64,000 nucleotides of DNA from Deltaproteobacteria bacterium (lineage in GTDB: Bacteria > UBA10199 > JADGCS01): contig JACKPK010000006.1 in NCBI GenBank assembly GCA_024233595.1, positions 69,268 through 133,267 of the forward strand, read 5' to 3'. This document shows, piece after piece, positions 8,700 through 19,100 of the stretch. The position numbers and the translations under genes were made by a program. The notes under the pieces were generated by a model. It saw only the letters and a list, made by a program, of their open reading frames with translations. It was not told the DNA's origin and ran no database searches. Position 1 is the first letter of the stretch; every line of letters begins with the position of its first letter.

Positions 8700-9452
8700 T
8701 TAGAAGCCTTTAACTTGCGCGCCCTTTTTATAGAGCAAATAAACCACAACCCATCCAAGTGCCACCGCACCCATGAGCCAGAAGTAACAATTTGCTCCAA
8801 CAGTAACTGTGTGCGCATTCACCATGGCGTAAACCAAAGGCACTGACATGTAGGTGTTGTGCTTAGAGCGAAGACCCGCCATTGCAGGATCTGCTGGATC
8901 TGGTGCTTGTCCATTTTTGGTCGCTGTGATGATGCGTTGCTGAGCTGGCCAAATGCGGAACCAAACGTTGAAGGCCATGCAAGTTCCAAACAAAGCACCC
9001 AAGTGAATCACGTAGGCACGGTAACCAAAGTGACCAATGTAAACAAAGCCCAAGATCGCCACACAGGCCAATGCGAATCCGATGATCGCACCCAATGGCT
9101 GCTGCGCCTTAATGGCTTTAAACACAGCGTCGTAAATGAACACGCCAAGGAAAGTCACTGCCAACATCACAAAGGCGCCAGCATGCCAATCTTGATCGCC
9201 TTCGAACATAAGGCCACCATGATAAAAAACCAACATGAGCAAAAGCACACCAGTGATCCAAGTGTAGGCTGCGCCCCAACGAAACCAATACAAAACACGA
9301 GGCATTAATTCAGGAACAACTTTCTTTTTGGTTTCCCCATCCATTGTGGCCACAATATGACCGTTCATCCAGTTAAAGTAATACAACAAACCAATCCAAG
9401 TGATGCCGGCAACAATATGCACCCAGCGAATCAAGACTTGTAACAATTCCAT
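8700..9452 (-). CDS. PuuD-like (urate hydroxylase N-terminal) integral membrane protein
   Basis: A 250-residue protein with about seven hydrophobic segments. It begins VLIRWVHIVAGITWIGLLYY and FNWMNG, characteristic of the DUF989/PuuD membrane domain (PF06181). The family was named for a urate oxidase in which this domain is fused to a cytochrome c. Here the C-terminal cytochrome (CxxCH) is absent, so urate oxidation cannot be claimed. Several histidines in or near membrane segments (WVHIVAG, YIGHFGYRAYVIH) could bind haem; that is inference. The start ATG at 9452 has a strong AAGGAGG upstream. The gene is followed by its own terminator, with a TonB receptor upstream on the same strand. Confidence 0.75.
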   Translation of the reverse strand: MELLQVLIRWVHIVAGITWIGLLYYFNWMNGHIVATMDGETKKKVVPELMPRVLYWFRWGAAYTWITGVLLLMLVFYHGGLMFEGDQDWHAGAFVMLAVTFLGVFIYDAVFKAIKAQQPLGAIIGFALACVAILGFVYIGHFGYRAYVIHLGALFGTCMAFNVWFRIWPAQQRIITATKNGQAPDPADPAMAGLRSKHNTYMSVPLVYAMVNAHTVTVGANCYFWLMGAVALGWVVVYLLYKKGAQVKGF

Positions 9453-9600
9453 TCATTCCTCCTTGTTCTAAAATTTGCCCAAAAGGCGCGCATTGAATAC
9501 AAGCGAATCGCTTGAAATGCAACCGTGATTTGGAAGTCTCAACGCAGTAACTCACAAATCTTATTGGCTTTTTTTGAAAATCGCATTCAAAATGCTGTCG

Positions 9601-11592
9601 CTAAAACCACGCCTGCACAAAGCCAAAAACACTGCGCCCAGGCAAAGGAAACCCTACAGCATCAACAACTTGCGAGTTGGTGAGGTTCTTAAACTGTATG
9701 CCCGCCTTGTAATGCTTAAGAAAGCGATAAGAGAGATCAAAATTAAGAATGACGCGGTGATTAACTCGCTGTGTGTTCAAGCGATCCAAATGCATTTTAT
9801 CGATATAGTTCAAATGCAAACCAGTCTCCCAAGACCGATACGCCCAAGACAAATCAACATCCCATTCGTGAACCGGTAATCCCACCAGATAATTTCCAGG
9901 AACCGCCGAACGATCTTTGGCCTGTTGAAACGTGTACTGCGTTTGCAACTTTATTGATTCCCACAAATCAAAACGCAAAGAGGTTTCGACACCATAAACT
10001 CGCGCCTTTCCTATATTAGAAGCACGCGCGTACCCACTGGCCAATTCAAATTGAATAAGATCAGATGCGAAGCGATCAAAAAAACTCGACTGCAAACGCA
10101 CGCGACGCAAAGGCCCCCAATGCAGATCCGATCGATCATACAAAAAACCAGCATCGTATTTAAGAGCGCTTTCGCTACGCAATTGCGGGTTTCCCAAAAC
10201 ATTGCCCTGATCCCCAAACATTTCTACAAACAAGGGCAGACGCACATTGCGCGACACACTCGCTTTTAAAACCCACTCGGGTGAAATTTTATAATGCGTG
10301 GCTAAAGACAAAGCGTATTGATTGTCTGTGCGCGAAGAAAAGAACGTGCCTGGCGTATTAAGAGAAGGATCATTGTTGTTCACACGATAAAAAGCGTTCA
10401 AGCTTTGTGCTTGCAAGGCGACAAAAAACCGTTCTTCAAAAAATGATTTTTCGACATCAGCCGACACATTGATCTGATACCGCTTGCTGGCATCACCAAC
10501 GCTTGGATTTGCATCGTAATCCTTTGGCAAAAAATATTCGCCAATGCTCTCACTGGTGATTTTTAAATCAAACGGGACAAGCTGAGAAGCATTGATCTGA
10601 AAACGGTTGCCAACAATTGCAGTGAGATTGTCATTGTCTTGCGTAGCGCCCAAACCAATTTCAGCGTTAGGATCCGCAAATTGAGATTTGATCAAACGCA
10701 AATAACTTAAATTAGTGATCGCAACCGGACCACCAAAGAGCTTATCGTTTTCTAAACGCAAGCTAGATAAAGATTCTGTAAGACTACGCGTTGCGTTTTG
10801 CGCCTGAAAGTTGGCAAGCCCCGGCACACCATGATTGATGCGAAACAAACGCTGAGAAAAACTCAAGCGATGCGTGTCATCAAAACGATGCTGCCATTTA
10901 AAATGGGGCTGATAAAGACGCTGGTGATTATTTTGTCTTTTGACACGCGCGTCGTCATTAGGATTAAGGGGGGTGCCGTTATTATCCAAAAAACTAAAAT
11001 TGCCTTCGGTGCTGCGAAAATAAAAACCAAATTGCAGATCGTTTTTGTCCCCACCATAGGAAGCGCTCACTTGCGCTTCACCAGTTAAAAAACTACCAAA
11101 GCCCAATTTGCTACGAGCATGCCACCCTTGCTCGGTTTTTTTAGAAACAAGTGACACCACACCGCCCACCGCAGAAGCACCAAACTCACTGGGGCTAAAA
11201 CTTTTAAAAATAGAAATGCGATCAAAACCCTCGGAGGACAAATGGTCCAAACCAATGCCCTCGCCCGCAGCATTACCCAAAGGAATGCCATCCAAAAACA
11301 CACGCACTTGCTCAGAGCTAGACCCACGAATCGAAATGGCTGTGGAGCCTTCTAGTCCTCCATAACGTTTGATCCGCACACCACTTTGTTCGCTCAAAAC
11401 ATCCGCCACGGTTTCGGAACGCGCACGCCGCTTTGTGACATCGACCAAAACATTAGCCTGTGTTGCGCCTGTTTGATCTGGCTGCTGATCCTGAATCACA
11501 ATGCGGTCAATTTCGATAAAATCTTCGGCAAGACACAAGGGCCCCACTAACAAACAAAGCAAAGATACCAATTGGAAAATAAGACGTTTCAA
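9601..11592 (-). CDS. TonB-dependent outer-membrane receptor
   Basis: Outer-membrane beta-barrel that imports a scarce ligand (iron chelate, cobalamin or similar) using TonB energy. The signal peptide is best read from a TTG at 11592 (MKRLIFQLVSLLCLLVGPLC); a TTG at 11631 would add 13 non-hydrophobic residues. A plug domain follows (VADVLSEQSGVRIKRYGG, ISIRGSSSEQVRVFLDGIP, GASAVGGVVSLVSK). The barrel is about 500 residues and ends in FVQAWF with the usual terminal aromatic. A VLVDVTKRR segment precedes the plug, as in BtuB-like receptors. Length is typical. Substrate is unknown; no transporter genes are adjacent. It is divergent, across a short gap, from the UPF0104-type gene. Confidence 0.9.
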   Translation of the reverse strand: MKRLIFQLVSLLCLLVGPLCLAEDFIEIDRIVIQDQQPDQTGATQANVLVDVTKRRARSETVADVLSEQSGVRIKRYGGLEGSTAISIRGSSSEQVRVFLDGIPLGNAAGEGIGLDHLSSEGFDRISIFKSFSPSEFGASAVGGVVSLVSKKTEQGWHARSKLGFGSFLTGEAQVSASYGGDKNDLQFGFYFRSTEGNFSFLDNNGTPLNPNDDARVKRQNNHQRLYQPHFKWQHRFDDTHRLSFSQRLFRINHGVPGLANFQAQNATRSLTESLSSLRLENDKLFGGPVAITNLSYLRLIKSQFADPNAEIGLGATQDNDNLTAIVGNRFQINASQLVPFDLKITSESIGEYFLPKDYDANPSVGDASKRYQINVSADVEKSFFEERFFVALQAQSLNAFYRVNNNDPSLNTPGTFFSSRTDNQYALSLATHYKISPEWVLKASVSRNVRLPLFVEMFGDQGNVLGNPQLRSESALKYDAGFLYDRSDLHWGPLRRVRLQSSFFDRFASDLIQFELASGYARASNIGKARVYGVETSLRFDLWESIKLQTQYTFQQAKDRSAVPGNYLVGLPVHEWDVDLSWAYRSWETGLHLNYIDKMHLDRLNTQRVNHRVILNFDLSYRFLKHYKAGIQFKNLTNSQVVDAVGFPLPGRSVFGFVQAWF

Positions 11593-11686
11593 AGTGCCGC
11601 CAGCGCTAACCGAGTTTGGGGCCGATATCAATATTTAGGCCATGCTTTCCAAACTCCCTCATTGACCCAAACCAGACCTGGCTCTA

Positions 11687-12679
11687 TTGATTGAGTCTGT
11701 GAAATCCTTCTTAAAGAAAGCCCTGCCTTGGTTTGTTTGCGTCCTGCTTTTTGTTTATTTATTTTACCAAGTGCCCCCTTCTGAACTGTGGCAAGCCACC
11801 CAACTGGCTGATTTTTCATGGCTGATTTTTTACAGTCTCTTGTATTTCTTTTTAAACCTCATCATGGACGTGGCTGCCGTTCAGCATTTTTTGTCGCGCT
11901 TTGCTTCACCCATCACTTTAAAAGAAAGCACCTTGGTGCGTGGCGTGTCTTACCTGATCATGGTTATTAATTATCACGCTGCGCAAGGGGCCTTTGCCAT
12001 CTACTTTAAAAAAACCCACAACGCCCCTTTATCAAAAACCTTGGGCTCGCTGGCTTTCATTTCGGTCATCGATTTGGTCCTGGTTTTAACTTCAGGCATG
12101 GTGGCCGCTTATTTTTCGGGTCCAAACGATTTGCCCCCGCCACTCAGACACACGCTCATCAGCTTTATCCCTGTTCTTTACATTGGTTTGTTGCTTTGGA
12201 TTTTATTTTGGAAAAACACAACGCGCTCTTGGTTGGATAAAATCAGAAAATTTAAAGCGATTGATTGGGTGTTAAATCACGATGTGTTTTTTATTTTCCG
12301 CGAAGCCAAACCCAAAGACTACCTGATTGCCTTTTTGTATCGCATCCCGCTCATCATTTTAGTGATTGGTGGCTACAACTGGGCCGTGATGAGTTTTCAT
12401 GGTTTCATCAATTGGGTCGACATCTTTTTATTCAACCCGCTCATCATGCTGGTGAGCACCTTGCCGATCACTCCAGCTGGTTTGGGCACGGGCCAAGTTT
12501 TAATATTAGAATTTTTCAAAACGCGCCTGCACAGCCCACTCATTGAAGCCGGCACCATAGATGCCGAAACGCTTTTGCTGGCATCGAGTCTTTTGTGGAT
12601 TTTATTCAATCAGATCATCAAGGCGCTGTTCGGCGCGCTTTGCTTAAGCCGCACCTCGCGGGAACTGTTTGAAGAGTAA
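11687..12679 (+). CDS. UPF0104/AglD-type membrane protein (lysylphosphatidylglycerol synthase TM-like)
   Basis: A 330-residue polytopic membrane protein of the LPG_synthase_TM family (PF03706), related to the flippase half of MprF. Features are repeated hydrophobic helices from residue 10 on, the conserved loop HAAQGAFAIYF and the C-terminal STLPITPAGLGTGQVLILEF block typical of the family (PxxxGGlG-like). Proteins of this type without the synthase domain are thought to move or modify lipids; the substrate here is unknown. The likely start is TTG at 11687; a GTG at 11699 is an alternative. It stands alone between the TonB receptor and a convergent orphan gene. Confidence 0.75.
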   Translation: MIESVKSFLKKALPWFVCVLLFVYLFYQVPPSELWQATQLADFSWLIFYSLLYFFLNLIMDVAAVQHFLSRFASPITLKESTLVRGVSYLIMVINYHAAQGAFAIYFKKTHNAPLSKTLGSLAFISVIDLVLVLTSGMVAAYFSGPNDLPPPLRHTLISFIPVLYIGLLLWILFWKNTTRSWLDKIRKFKAIDWVLNHDVFFIFREAKPKDYLIAFLYRIPLIILVIGGYNWAVMSFHGFINWVDIFLFNPLIMLVSTLPITPAGLGTGQVLILEFFKTRLHSPLIEAGTIDAETLLLASSLLWILFNQIIKALFGALCLSRTSRELFEE

Positions 12680-12687
12680 TATTAACT

Positions 12688-13905
12688 TTAAGCTTCAAAA
12701 ACCAATAGCTCGTCCAAAGCTGCCATTAATTTTTCGTAACGCTCTACAATATTTCTGTGATGATCACGCTTCAATTGACTCTCACTTTGTTCCTCAGGAA
12801 CTTGAGAAGAAGGCAGCAAATTTTTAACTTCTGAAATCAGAGCTGGGGCATCTTGAATTTCCAAAACAAGCTCATCGAGCTGACCAATAAGAGCTGGGAT
12901 CTTTTCTGGCCAAGTGTCTCGCACTCTTTTTTTGGCTTGCTCTTCTGGAGTCGCGTTCCTTGCTGTTTCTAATGCAGCCAACGCAGTAGGAATTTCCACT
13001 TCAAAAGACTTGTTTAAGTCACGAAAGCTTTTGCGCAAATTATCGCACAATTCTTTATCCTCATCACTTAGGCAATCGTCACCTGGCAGCTCTCTATCCT
13101 CTTCCTCACAAAGCCCTTCAGAACCATCAGAAATCAGATGCACAAGAAAAGCTTTTAAGCTCTTTAAATGCAATAATAAGTTTCCTTCGTGACCCAAGAC
13201 AGCAAAGAGGTGATTTTCAAGCTTGCCTTGTTCTTCAAAATCCAAAACCGTTCTGGTGTTTGTTACTAATTCTTTTCTGATTCGTTCTTTGTCAAATGAA
13301 GGATCTAAAGGACCTACATTTTTTAAAAGATGTTTATGCTGTGGAAAAAAACTGGATAAAAAATCTAGTCCAAATACTGCCCAAATTCCTATTGGCATAA
13401 TTGATAAAAAATTCGTCCCCAACACATACACAAAAAGAGAACCTAAAAATTTTGGGTCTAGTGCCACAGCCTGATCAAACATGGAAAACAAATGCTCTCG
13501 CAGAAAAAGCATCATGACTACAGAAATTGCCGACATGCCACATGCCCAAGCTTTGTTAAAACTTTGAGGAACTCCTGGAGCATTCAAAAAATCAGCAGAG
13601 CGCTGCAACACATGCTGCCTCCGAAACGGCTCCCACTCTTGCACAAGCTCTGGCAAGGCTTGTTGTGCAGCACGGTACTTTTGCCATTGCTGAAGCTCCA
13701 AACCCTTTAGCAATGGAGCATGATCCAAATAATGCGTTAGAGCCCGAACACTGGGTTCACTAAGGCGATAAGATGATGTTAGAAATGGGGATCTTGGGGG
13801 TGTGGTCTCAGGCCCTTTAGGCTGGGGGCCTTCGGTCTGAATCCCACTTGTGCCTCCGCTTACCGAAGCCACAGGAGGCAAAGGGGCAATTGTTCTTAAA
13901 GCCAT
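12688..13905 (-). CDS. Orphan protein with Pro-rich N-terminus and two membrane segments
   Basis: No family recognised. The 405-residue protein starts with about 40 Pro/Gly/Ser/Thr-rich residues (APLPPVASVSGG, GPQPKGPETTPPRSP), then a soluble helical part. Two hydrophobic segments follow (about residues 125-140 and 165-190: ACGMSAISVVMMLFLRE and GSLFVYVLGTNFLSIMPIG). The long C-terminal half is acidic, helical and coiled-coil-like (CEEEDRELPGDDCLSDEDKE). The ATG at 13905 has AGAAGG upstream; the frame extends two codons further to a TTG. Its style (disordered N-terminus, paired membrane helices) resembles the orphan genes at 39549 and 57065, but no alignable similarity is visible. Confidence 0.7.
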   Translation of the reverse strand: MALRTIAPLPPVASVSGGTSGIQTEGPQPKGPETTPPRSPFLTSSYRLSEPSVRALTHYLDHAPLLKGLELQQWQKYRAAQQALPELVQEWEPFRRQHVLQRSADFLNAPGVPQSFNKAWACGMSAISVVMMLFLREHLFSMFDQAVALDPKFLGSLFVYVLGTNFLSIMPIGIWAVFGLDFLSSFFPQHKHLLKNVGPLDPSFDKERIRKELVTNTRTVLDFEEQGKLENHLFAVLGHEGNLLLHLKSLKAFLVHLISDGSEGLCEEEDRELPGDDCLSDEDKELCDNLRKSFRDLNKSFEVEIPTALAALETARNATPEEQAKKRVRDTWPEKIPALIGQLDELVLEIQDAPALISEVKNLLPSSQVPEEQSESQLKRDHHRNIVERYEKLMAALDELLVFEA

Positions 13906-13956
13906 AACCAAAACCTTCTTAGATGCGAAACTTAAGCTGCGTGTTTTTGTCTGATC

Positions 13957-16479
13957 CTAATTAATGATCAGATTTAAAATGCGGTTTTTCACAAAGATCA
14001 CTTTTCGAATGCTCTTGCCTTCCGCCAGCTGATTCTTAACAAAGCCCACTTCTTTAGCTGCTGTCAAGACCGTTTCTTCATCAGCATCGGCGTCAAAATC
14101 CAATTTAGCTTTGGTTTTGCCCATGACCTGGATTGCCAACGTTACTGAATCTGCTTTAGAATAAGACTCATCGTGCTCTGGCCATTTGGCCAAACACACC
14201 AGGCCCTTGCCACCAGCCTGCGACCAAATCTCTTCAGCAATGTGTGGTGCAAAAGGCGCCAAGACTTGCACAAAAGAACGAATCAAACTTTTGGGACGTG
14301 TTTTGGTTTTACTCATCTCGTTCACAAAAATCATCATTTGAGAAATGGCTGTGTTGAACGAAAGGTTATTGATATCTGTTGTGACCTTTTTGATGGTTTG
14401 GTGCAAAACTTTCAGCTGCTCTTCTGTTGGTTCAGAATCATCTAATAAAGACTGTCCTTTGTCATCGTTCACCAAACGCCACAACTTGCTCAAAAATTTA
14501 AAAACACCCACCAAGCCATTTTGCGCCCAAGGCTTGTCGCGATCCAAAGGCCCCATGAACATTTCGTAAACACGAAGCGAATCAGCACCATACTGCGCCA
14601 CAACATCGTTGGGGTTCACAACATTGAGTTTTGATTTACTCATTTTCTCAACTTGCGTCACAACGCTATCACCTGTTTTGGTCACAACCCATTTGCCTGG
14701 CGACTCTTCTTTCACATCATCAGGGTGATGGTACTTACCGTTTTTATCACGGTAAGAATAAGCCAGAATCATTCCCTGGTTAAAAAGTTTTTGAAAGGGT
14801 TCTTTAGTGTGCACCAAGCCGCAATCGTAAAGCACTTTGTGCCAAAAGCGTGAGTAAAGAAGATGCAAAACCGCGTGCTCAACTCCACCAATGTACAAAT
14901 CAACAGGACCCCAAAGGTTTTCGGCCTCTTTAGAAAAAGGAGCTTGGTTGTTTTTTGGGTCCATGAAACGCAAATAATACCAGCAAGACCCTGCCCACTG
15001 TGGCATGGTGTTGGTTTCGCGTTCAAAATTTTTGCCATCGCGTGTGACCTGCACCCATTCTTGGTTGCGAGCCAAAGGCGGTTGGCCATCGGCAGTGGGC
15101 TTGTACTCTTCCACAAAAGGCAAACTCACCGGCAAGTCTTCTTCGCTTAAAGGATAAACCTGGCCATTGGCATCTTTTAAAATAGGAAAGGGCTCACCCC
15201 AATAACGCTGACGCGAAAACAACCAGTCACGCAATTTGAATTGCTCTTTGCCTTTACCGCAACCATTCACCTCTAAAGCCGCAATCACTTTGGCTTTGCC
15301 TTCTGCGACACTCAAACCATTGAAGCTATCAGAGTTCATGAGCTTGCCATCGCCACTGTAAGCACTTTCTTGAATGTCGATTTCTTTTTCGGAAGAGATG
15401 ACTTGCACAATCGGAAGATTGAATTTTTTAGCAAAAGCATGATCACGCTCATCATGAGCAGGCACAGCCATGATCGCACCGGTGCCGTAAGTCATGAGCA
15501 CATAATCAGCCACCCACACCGGGATTTTTTGCCCATTCACCGGATTCAAGGCATAGGCACCCGTGAACACACCTGTCTTTTCTTTTTCGGCCGCCAATTG
15601 GCGATCCATATCAGAACGATTTTTTGCCCACTGCACATAATCCTGAACGGCGCTTTGTTGTTCACTGCTGGTGATTTGAGTAACCAAAGGGTGCTCTGGC
15701 GCCAACACACAATAGGTGGCTCCAAAAAGAGTGTCTGGTCTGGTGGTGAAAACAGTGAACTTTGTTTCACTGTCAGCAATGGCAAAATCAACTTCAGCAC
15801 CACGCGATTTTCCAATCCAAGCGCGTTGCATTTCGATCACACCAGCTGGCCAATCGAGCAATTCTAAATCATCAAGCAACCGATCCGCATAAGCTGTGAT
15901 CTTGAGCATCCACTGCTTCATGTTACGACGTTCAACAGGATCGCCGGTTTCAACATACTTGCCATCTTGCACTTCTTCGTTAGCTAAAACAGTACCAAGC
16001 GCAGGACACCAGTTCACAGGCACATCAGCCTGATAAGCCAATCCCTTTTCGTAAAGTTTTAAAAAGATCCATTGCGTCCAACGGTAGTATTCAGGATCTG
16101 TTGTGCTAAACTCACGTTCCCAATCGTATGAAAAACCCAAAGAACGAAGCTGCTGTTTAAAATTGCTCACGTTCTCTTTGGTGATCTCTTCGGGATGGCG
16201 CCCTTCACGAACCGCGGCGCGTTCGGCAGGCAAACCAAAAGCATCCCAACCCATGGGGTGCAAAACATTGTAACCTTGTGCACGTTTGGCGCGCGCAATA
16301 ATATCAGAAGCCGTGTAACCCTCTACGTGACCAACATGCAGCCCCGCCCCACTTGGGTAAGGAAACATATCCAACACATAGTATTTTTTTTCGGAGTCTT
16401 GGTTTTTAGCAGAAAAAGCCTGCGCCTCATCCCATTTGTCCTGCCACTTGGGTTCGATTTCTTTAAACGGGTAACTCAC
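13957..16479 (-). CDS. leuS: Leucyl-tRNA synthetase
   Basis: Class I synthetase charging tRNA-Leu; 840 residues, normal for bacteria. Visible landmarks are the HIGH-type motif PYPSGAGLHVGH near residue 40, the CP1 editing domain with TTRPDTLFGATY and GTGAIMAVPAHDERD, the catalytic KMSKSKLNVVNP near residue 615, and the C-terminal tRNA-binding domain ending RKVIFVKNRILNLI. The GTG start overlaps the topA stop by 4 bases (GTGA), implying translation coupled to topA on one mRNA. Topoisomerase plus leucyl-tRNA synthetase is an unusual pairing; nothing suggests a functional link beyond shared growth-related expression. Confidence 0.98.
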   Translation of the reverse strand: MSYPFKEIEPKWQDKWDEAQAFSAKNQDSEKKYYVLDMFPYPSGAGLHVGHVEGYTASDIIARAKRAQGYNVLHPMGWDAFGLPAERAAVREGRHPEEITKENVSNFKQQLRSLGFSYDWEREFSTTDPEYYRWTQWIFLKLYEKGLAYQADVPVNWCPALGTVLANEEVQDGKYVETGDPVERRNMKQWMLKITAYADRLLDDLELLDWPAGVIEMQRAWIGKSRGAEVDFAIADSETKFTVFTTRPDTLFGATYCVLAPEHPLVTQITSSEQQSAVQDYVQWAKNRSDMDRQLAAEKEKTGVFTGAYALNPVNGQKIPVWVADYVLMTYGTGAIMAVPAHDERDHAFAKKFNLPIVQVISSEKEIDIQESAYSGDGKLMNSDSFNGLSVAEGKAKVIAALEVNGCGKGKEQFKLRDWLFSRQRYWGEPFPILKDANGQVYPLSEEDLPVSLPFVEEYKPTADGQPPLARNQEWVQVTRDGKNFERETNTMPQWAGSCWYYLRFMDPKNNQAPFSKEAENLWGPVDLYIGGVEHAVLHLLYSRFWHKVLYDCGLVHTKEPFQKLFNQGMILAYSYRDKNGKYHHPDDVKEESPGKWVVTKTGDSVVTQVEKMSKSKLNVVNPNDVVAQYGADSLRVYEMFMGPLDRDKPWAQNGLVGVFKFLSKLWRLVNDDKGQSLLDDSEPTEEQLKVLHQTIKKVTTDINNLSFNTAISQMMIFVNEMSKTKTRPKSLIRSFVQVLAPFAPHIAEEIWSQAGGKGLVCLAKWPEHDESYSKADSVTLAIQVMGKTKAKLDFDADADEETVLTAAKEVGFVKNQLAEGKSIRKVIFVKNRILNLIIN

Positions 16480-19100
16480 TTTGCCGCCTTTTTCTTAACA
16501 CTTTTTTTCTTTGCCGCTTTCTTCGTTGTGGCTTTTTTCTTTTTAGCAGGTTTCTTGGCGGCCTTTTCGGCAAGCAAGGGCAAGGCCTCTTCAAGTGTCA
16601 TGTCCTCTGGCTTTTTGCCTTCGGGAAGACCTGCATTGGTTTTATTGTGTTTAACATAATGGCCATAAGGACCGTTGTAAACAGCCACCAACTCACCATC
16701 TGCAGGGTGTTTGCCAAGCTCTTTTAAAGGAGCAGCCTTACCACGACCACGCCCTTTTTTGGGCTGTGCCAAAAGTTCAAGCGCGCGTTCTAAATTGACT
16801 GTGAGTGGGCTATCGCCATCTGCAGGTTTTAACGAACGGTAATCTTTTCCATCTTTGCCCATGTCGTGACAAATGTAAGGTCCAAAGCGGCCCACGTTTG
16901 TGAAAATGCGTTTGCCTGTTTCAGGGTGTTCTCCCACAGTACGCGGCAATTCCAAAAGCTTTAACGCTGTTTGAAAATCAACATCTTCAACCGACATGCC
17001 TTTTAACAAAGACACACGTTTTGGCTTGGCGTTTTCTTCAGTGATGTCGCCAAGCTGAACGTAAGGACCGTAACGACCATCCAAAACAAAAATTGGTTGT
17101 TTGGTTTCGGGGTGCTCACCCAAAATATTCGGGCCTTCTTCTTTTTGTTTGATGATTTTTTCAATGCGTTCCAAATCCAAATCAGCTGGTGTCACTGATT
17201 CAGGAATAGTGGCCTTAACAACTTCGCCATCGCGCTCGGTTTCTAAGTAAGCACCAAAACGCCCTACCTTAATATCGGCAGGCAAATCTTGAAAATCAAG
17301 AGTCCGCGCTTCCTCAGGATTGATTTGGCCTTCGTGTTCATTAATCTGTGTGCTCAAACCATGTTGCCCCAAATAAAATTTCTTAAGGTAAGGAAGCCAT
17401 TCCACGTTACCAGTCGAAATCTCATCGAGCGTGTCTTCCATTTTGGCAGTGAACCCAAGGTCCACCAAGTCAGGAAAATGTTTTTCCAAAAGACCAACAA
17501 CCGCAAAAGCAGTGAATGATGGAATGAGCGAGTTGCCTTTTTGAATCACATAGCCGCGACTCACAATGGTTGAAATGATTGACGCGTAAGTTGATGGACG
17601 ACCAATGCCTTCGGCCTCTAGTTTTTTAACAAGCGAAGCTTCTGTGTAGCGTGCTGGTGGTTGCGTGTCGTGACTCAAAGAATCCAACTCTTTGCAATTA
17701 AGACTTTCGCCTTCTTTTAAATCCGGCAACACCACCTCTTGGTTTGCCAATGCCTCATCAGGATCATCAGATCCTTCTACGTAGGCTCTGAAGAAACCAG
17801 GAAAATCAATGCGTTTACCAGAAGAACGAAAGACAGCGTTTTCAACAGTGATATCGGCGCTAATCATTGTCAAACGGGCTTCTGCCATTTGTGTTGCCAC
17901 AGTACGTTTCCAAATTAAATCATAAAGCTGTAAATCTTTGCCGCTTAAACCCGTGTCTTCTGGTTTTTTAAACTGAGCTCCTGCAGGACGAATTGCTTCG
18001 TGCGCTTCTTGTGCGTTTTTACTTTTGTTGCTGTATTGTCTTGGCGATGGGCTCAGGTAATTTTTACCGTAAAGATCCGCCACGCAGTTGCGAGCCGCAT
18101 CCACTGCCTGAGAAGATAGGTTCACCGAATCGGTACGCATGTAAGTGATAAAACCGCGCTCGTATAATTTTTGAGCGATCATCATGGTGTTACGTGCCGA
18201 CAAACCAAGTTTTCTGTTTGCCTCTTGTTGTAAAGTAGACGTGATAAAAGGCGGGGCTGGTTTACGTGTTTGCGGTTTTTCTTCAACCTTGGTGATGGTC
18301 CAAGTCTTGTCTTTTAACGAAGCCTGTAAATCCTTGGCTTGTTTTTCACCAAGCAAGAGAACGTCTTTGCCTTCAGCAATTTTACCAGTGTTCTCGTCAA
18401 AGTCTTTACCAGTTGCTAAGCGTTTACCATCTAACGAAATCATTTTGCTCTTAAACGCTGACTGGCTCTTTTCTAAAAGCGCTTCTAAATCCCAGTAAGT
18501 GCCCTGATGAAAAGCACGTCTTTCGCGCTCGCGTTGCACAATCAAACGCACTGCAACACTTTGCACACGTCCTGCCGATAAACCATAAGCGATTTTTTTC
18601 CAAAGCAAGGGCGACAAGGAATAACCAACCAAGCGATCTAAAATACGACGCGTTTCTTGTGCGCGCACAAGTTTGTCATCAATCTCGCGGGTGTTGCGCA
18701 ACGCATCTTGAATGGCTTCTTTGGTGATCTCATGAAACACCATGCGCTTTGTGGAAACTTTTGGCTGCAACACTTCGAGCAAATGCCAGCTAATGCTTTC
18801 TCCTTCGCGGTCTTCGTCGGTTGCGAGAATCAATTCGTCTGAGTCTTTAAGGAGATCCTTGAGCTCCTTCACCACTTTTTTCTTTTTACTGGGAATCACA
18901 TAAAGAGGCTCAAAATCGGCATCCACATTCACGCCCAATTTGCTCCACTCTTGATCTTTGACCTTAGAAGGAATCTCCTTAGCCGACTGAGGCAAATCAC
19001 GAACATGGCCCATAGACGCCACAACATGATAACCATTGGGTAAATAATTCTTAATGGTTTTGGCTTTTGTGGGTGACTCCACAATGACTAGCTTACTCAT
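16476..19100 (-). CDS. topA: DNA topoisomerase I
   Basis: Type IA topoisomerase relaxing negative supercoils. The Toprim domain (LVIVESPTKAKTI, ATDEDREGES) starts at residue 3. The catalytic tyrosine lies in ERGFITYMRTDSVNLS, and RPSTYASIISTIVSRGYV follows. The C-terminus has at least three GxxGPY repeats (DGRYGPYVQLGD, VGRFGPYICHD, NGPYGHYVKHN) instead of four-cysteine zinc ribbons. It ends in a histone-H1-like Lys/Ala tail of about 25 residues, likely for nonspecific DNA binding. The start ATG at 19100 has AGAGGA upstream; an in-frame start eight codons earlier lacks one. Predicted length is 874 residues. Confidence 0.98.
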   Translation of the reverse strand: MSKLVIVESPTKAKTIKNYLPNGYHVVASMGHVRDLPQSAKEIPSKVKDQEWSKLGVNVDADFEPLYVIPSKKKKVVKELKDLLKDSDELILATDEDREGESISWHLLEVLQPKVSTKRMVFHEITKEAIQDALRNTREIDDKLVRAQETRRILDRLVGYSLSPLLWKKIAYGLSAGRVQSVAVRLIVQRERERRAFHQGTYWDLEALLEKSQSAFKSKMISLDGKRLATGKDFDENTGKIAEGKDVLLLGEKQAKDLQASLKDKTWTITKVEEKPQTRKPAPPFITSTLQQEANRKLGLSARNTMMIAQKLYERGFITYMRTDSVNLSSQAVDAARNCVADLYGKNYLSPSPRQYSNKSKNAQEAHEAIRPAGAQFKKPEDTGLSGKDLQLYDLIWKRTVATQMAEARLTMISADITVENAVFRSSGKRIDFPGFFRAYVEGSDDPDEALANQEVVLPDLKEGESLNCKELDSLSHDTQPPARYTEASLVKKLEAEGIGRPSTYASIISTIVSRGYVIQKGNSLIPSFTAFAVVGLLEKHFPDLVDLGFTAKMEDTLDEISTGNVEWLPYLKKFYLGQHGLSTQINEHEGQINPEEARTLDFQDLPADIKVGRFGAYLETERDGEVVKATIPESVTPADLDLERIEKIIKQKEEGPNILGEHPETKQPIFVLDGRYGPYVQLGDITEENAKPKRVSLLKGMSVEDVDFQTALKLLELPRTVGEHPETGKRIFTNVGRFGPYICHDMGKDGKDYRSLKPADGDSPLTVNLERALELLAQPKKGRGRGKAAPLKELGKHPADGELVAVYNGPYGHYVKHNKTNAGLPEGKKPEDMTLEEALPLLAEKAAKKPAKKKKATTKKAAKKKSVKKKAAK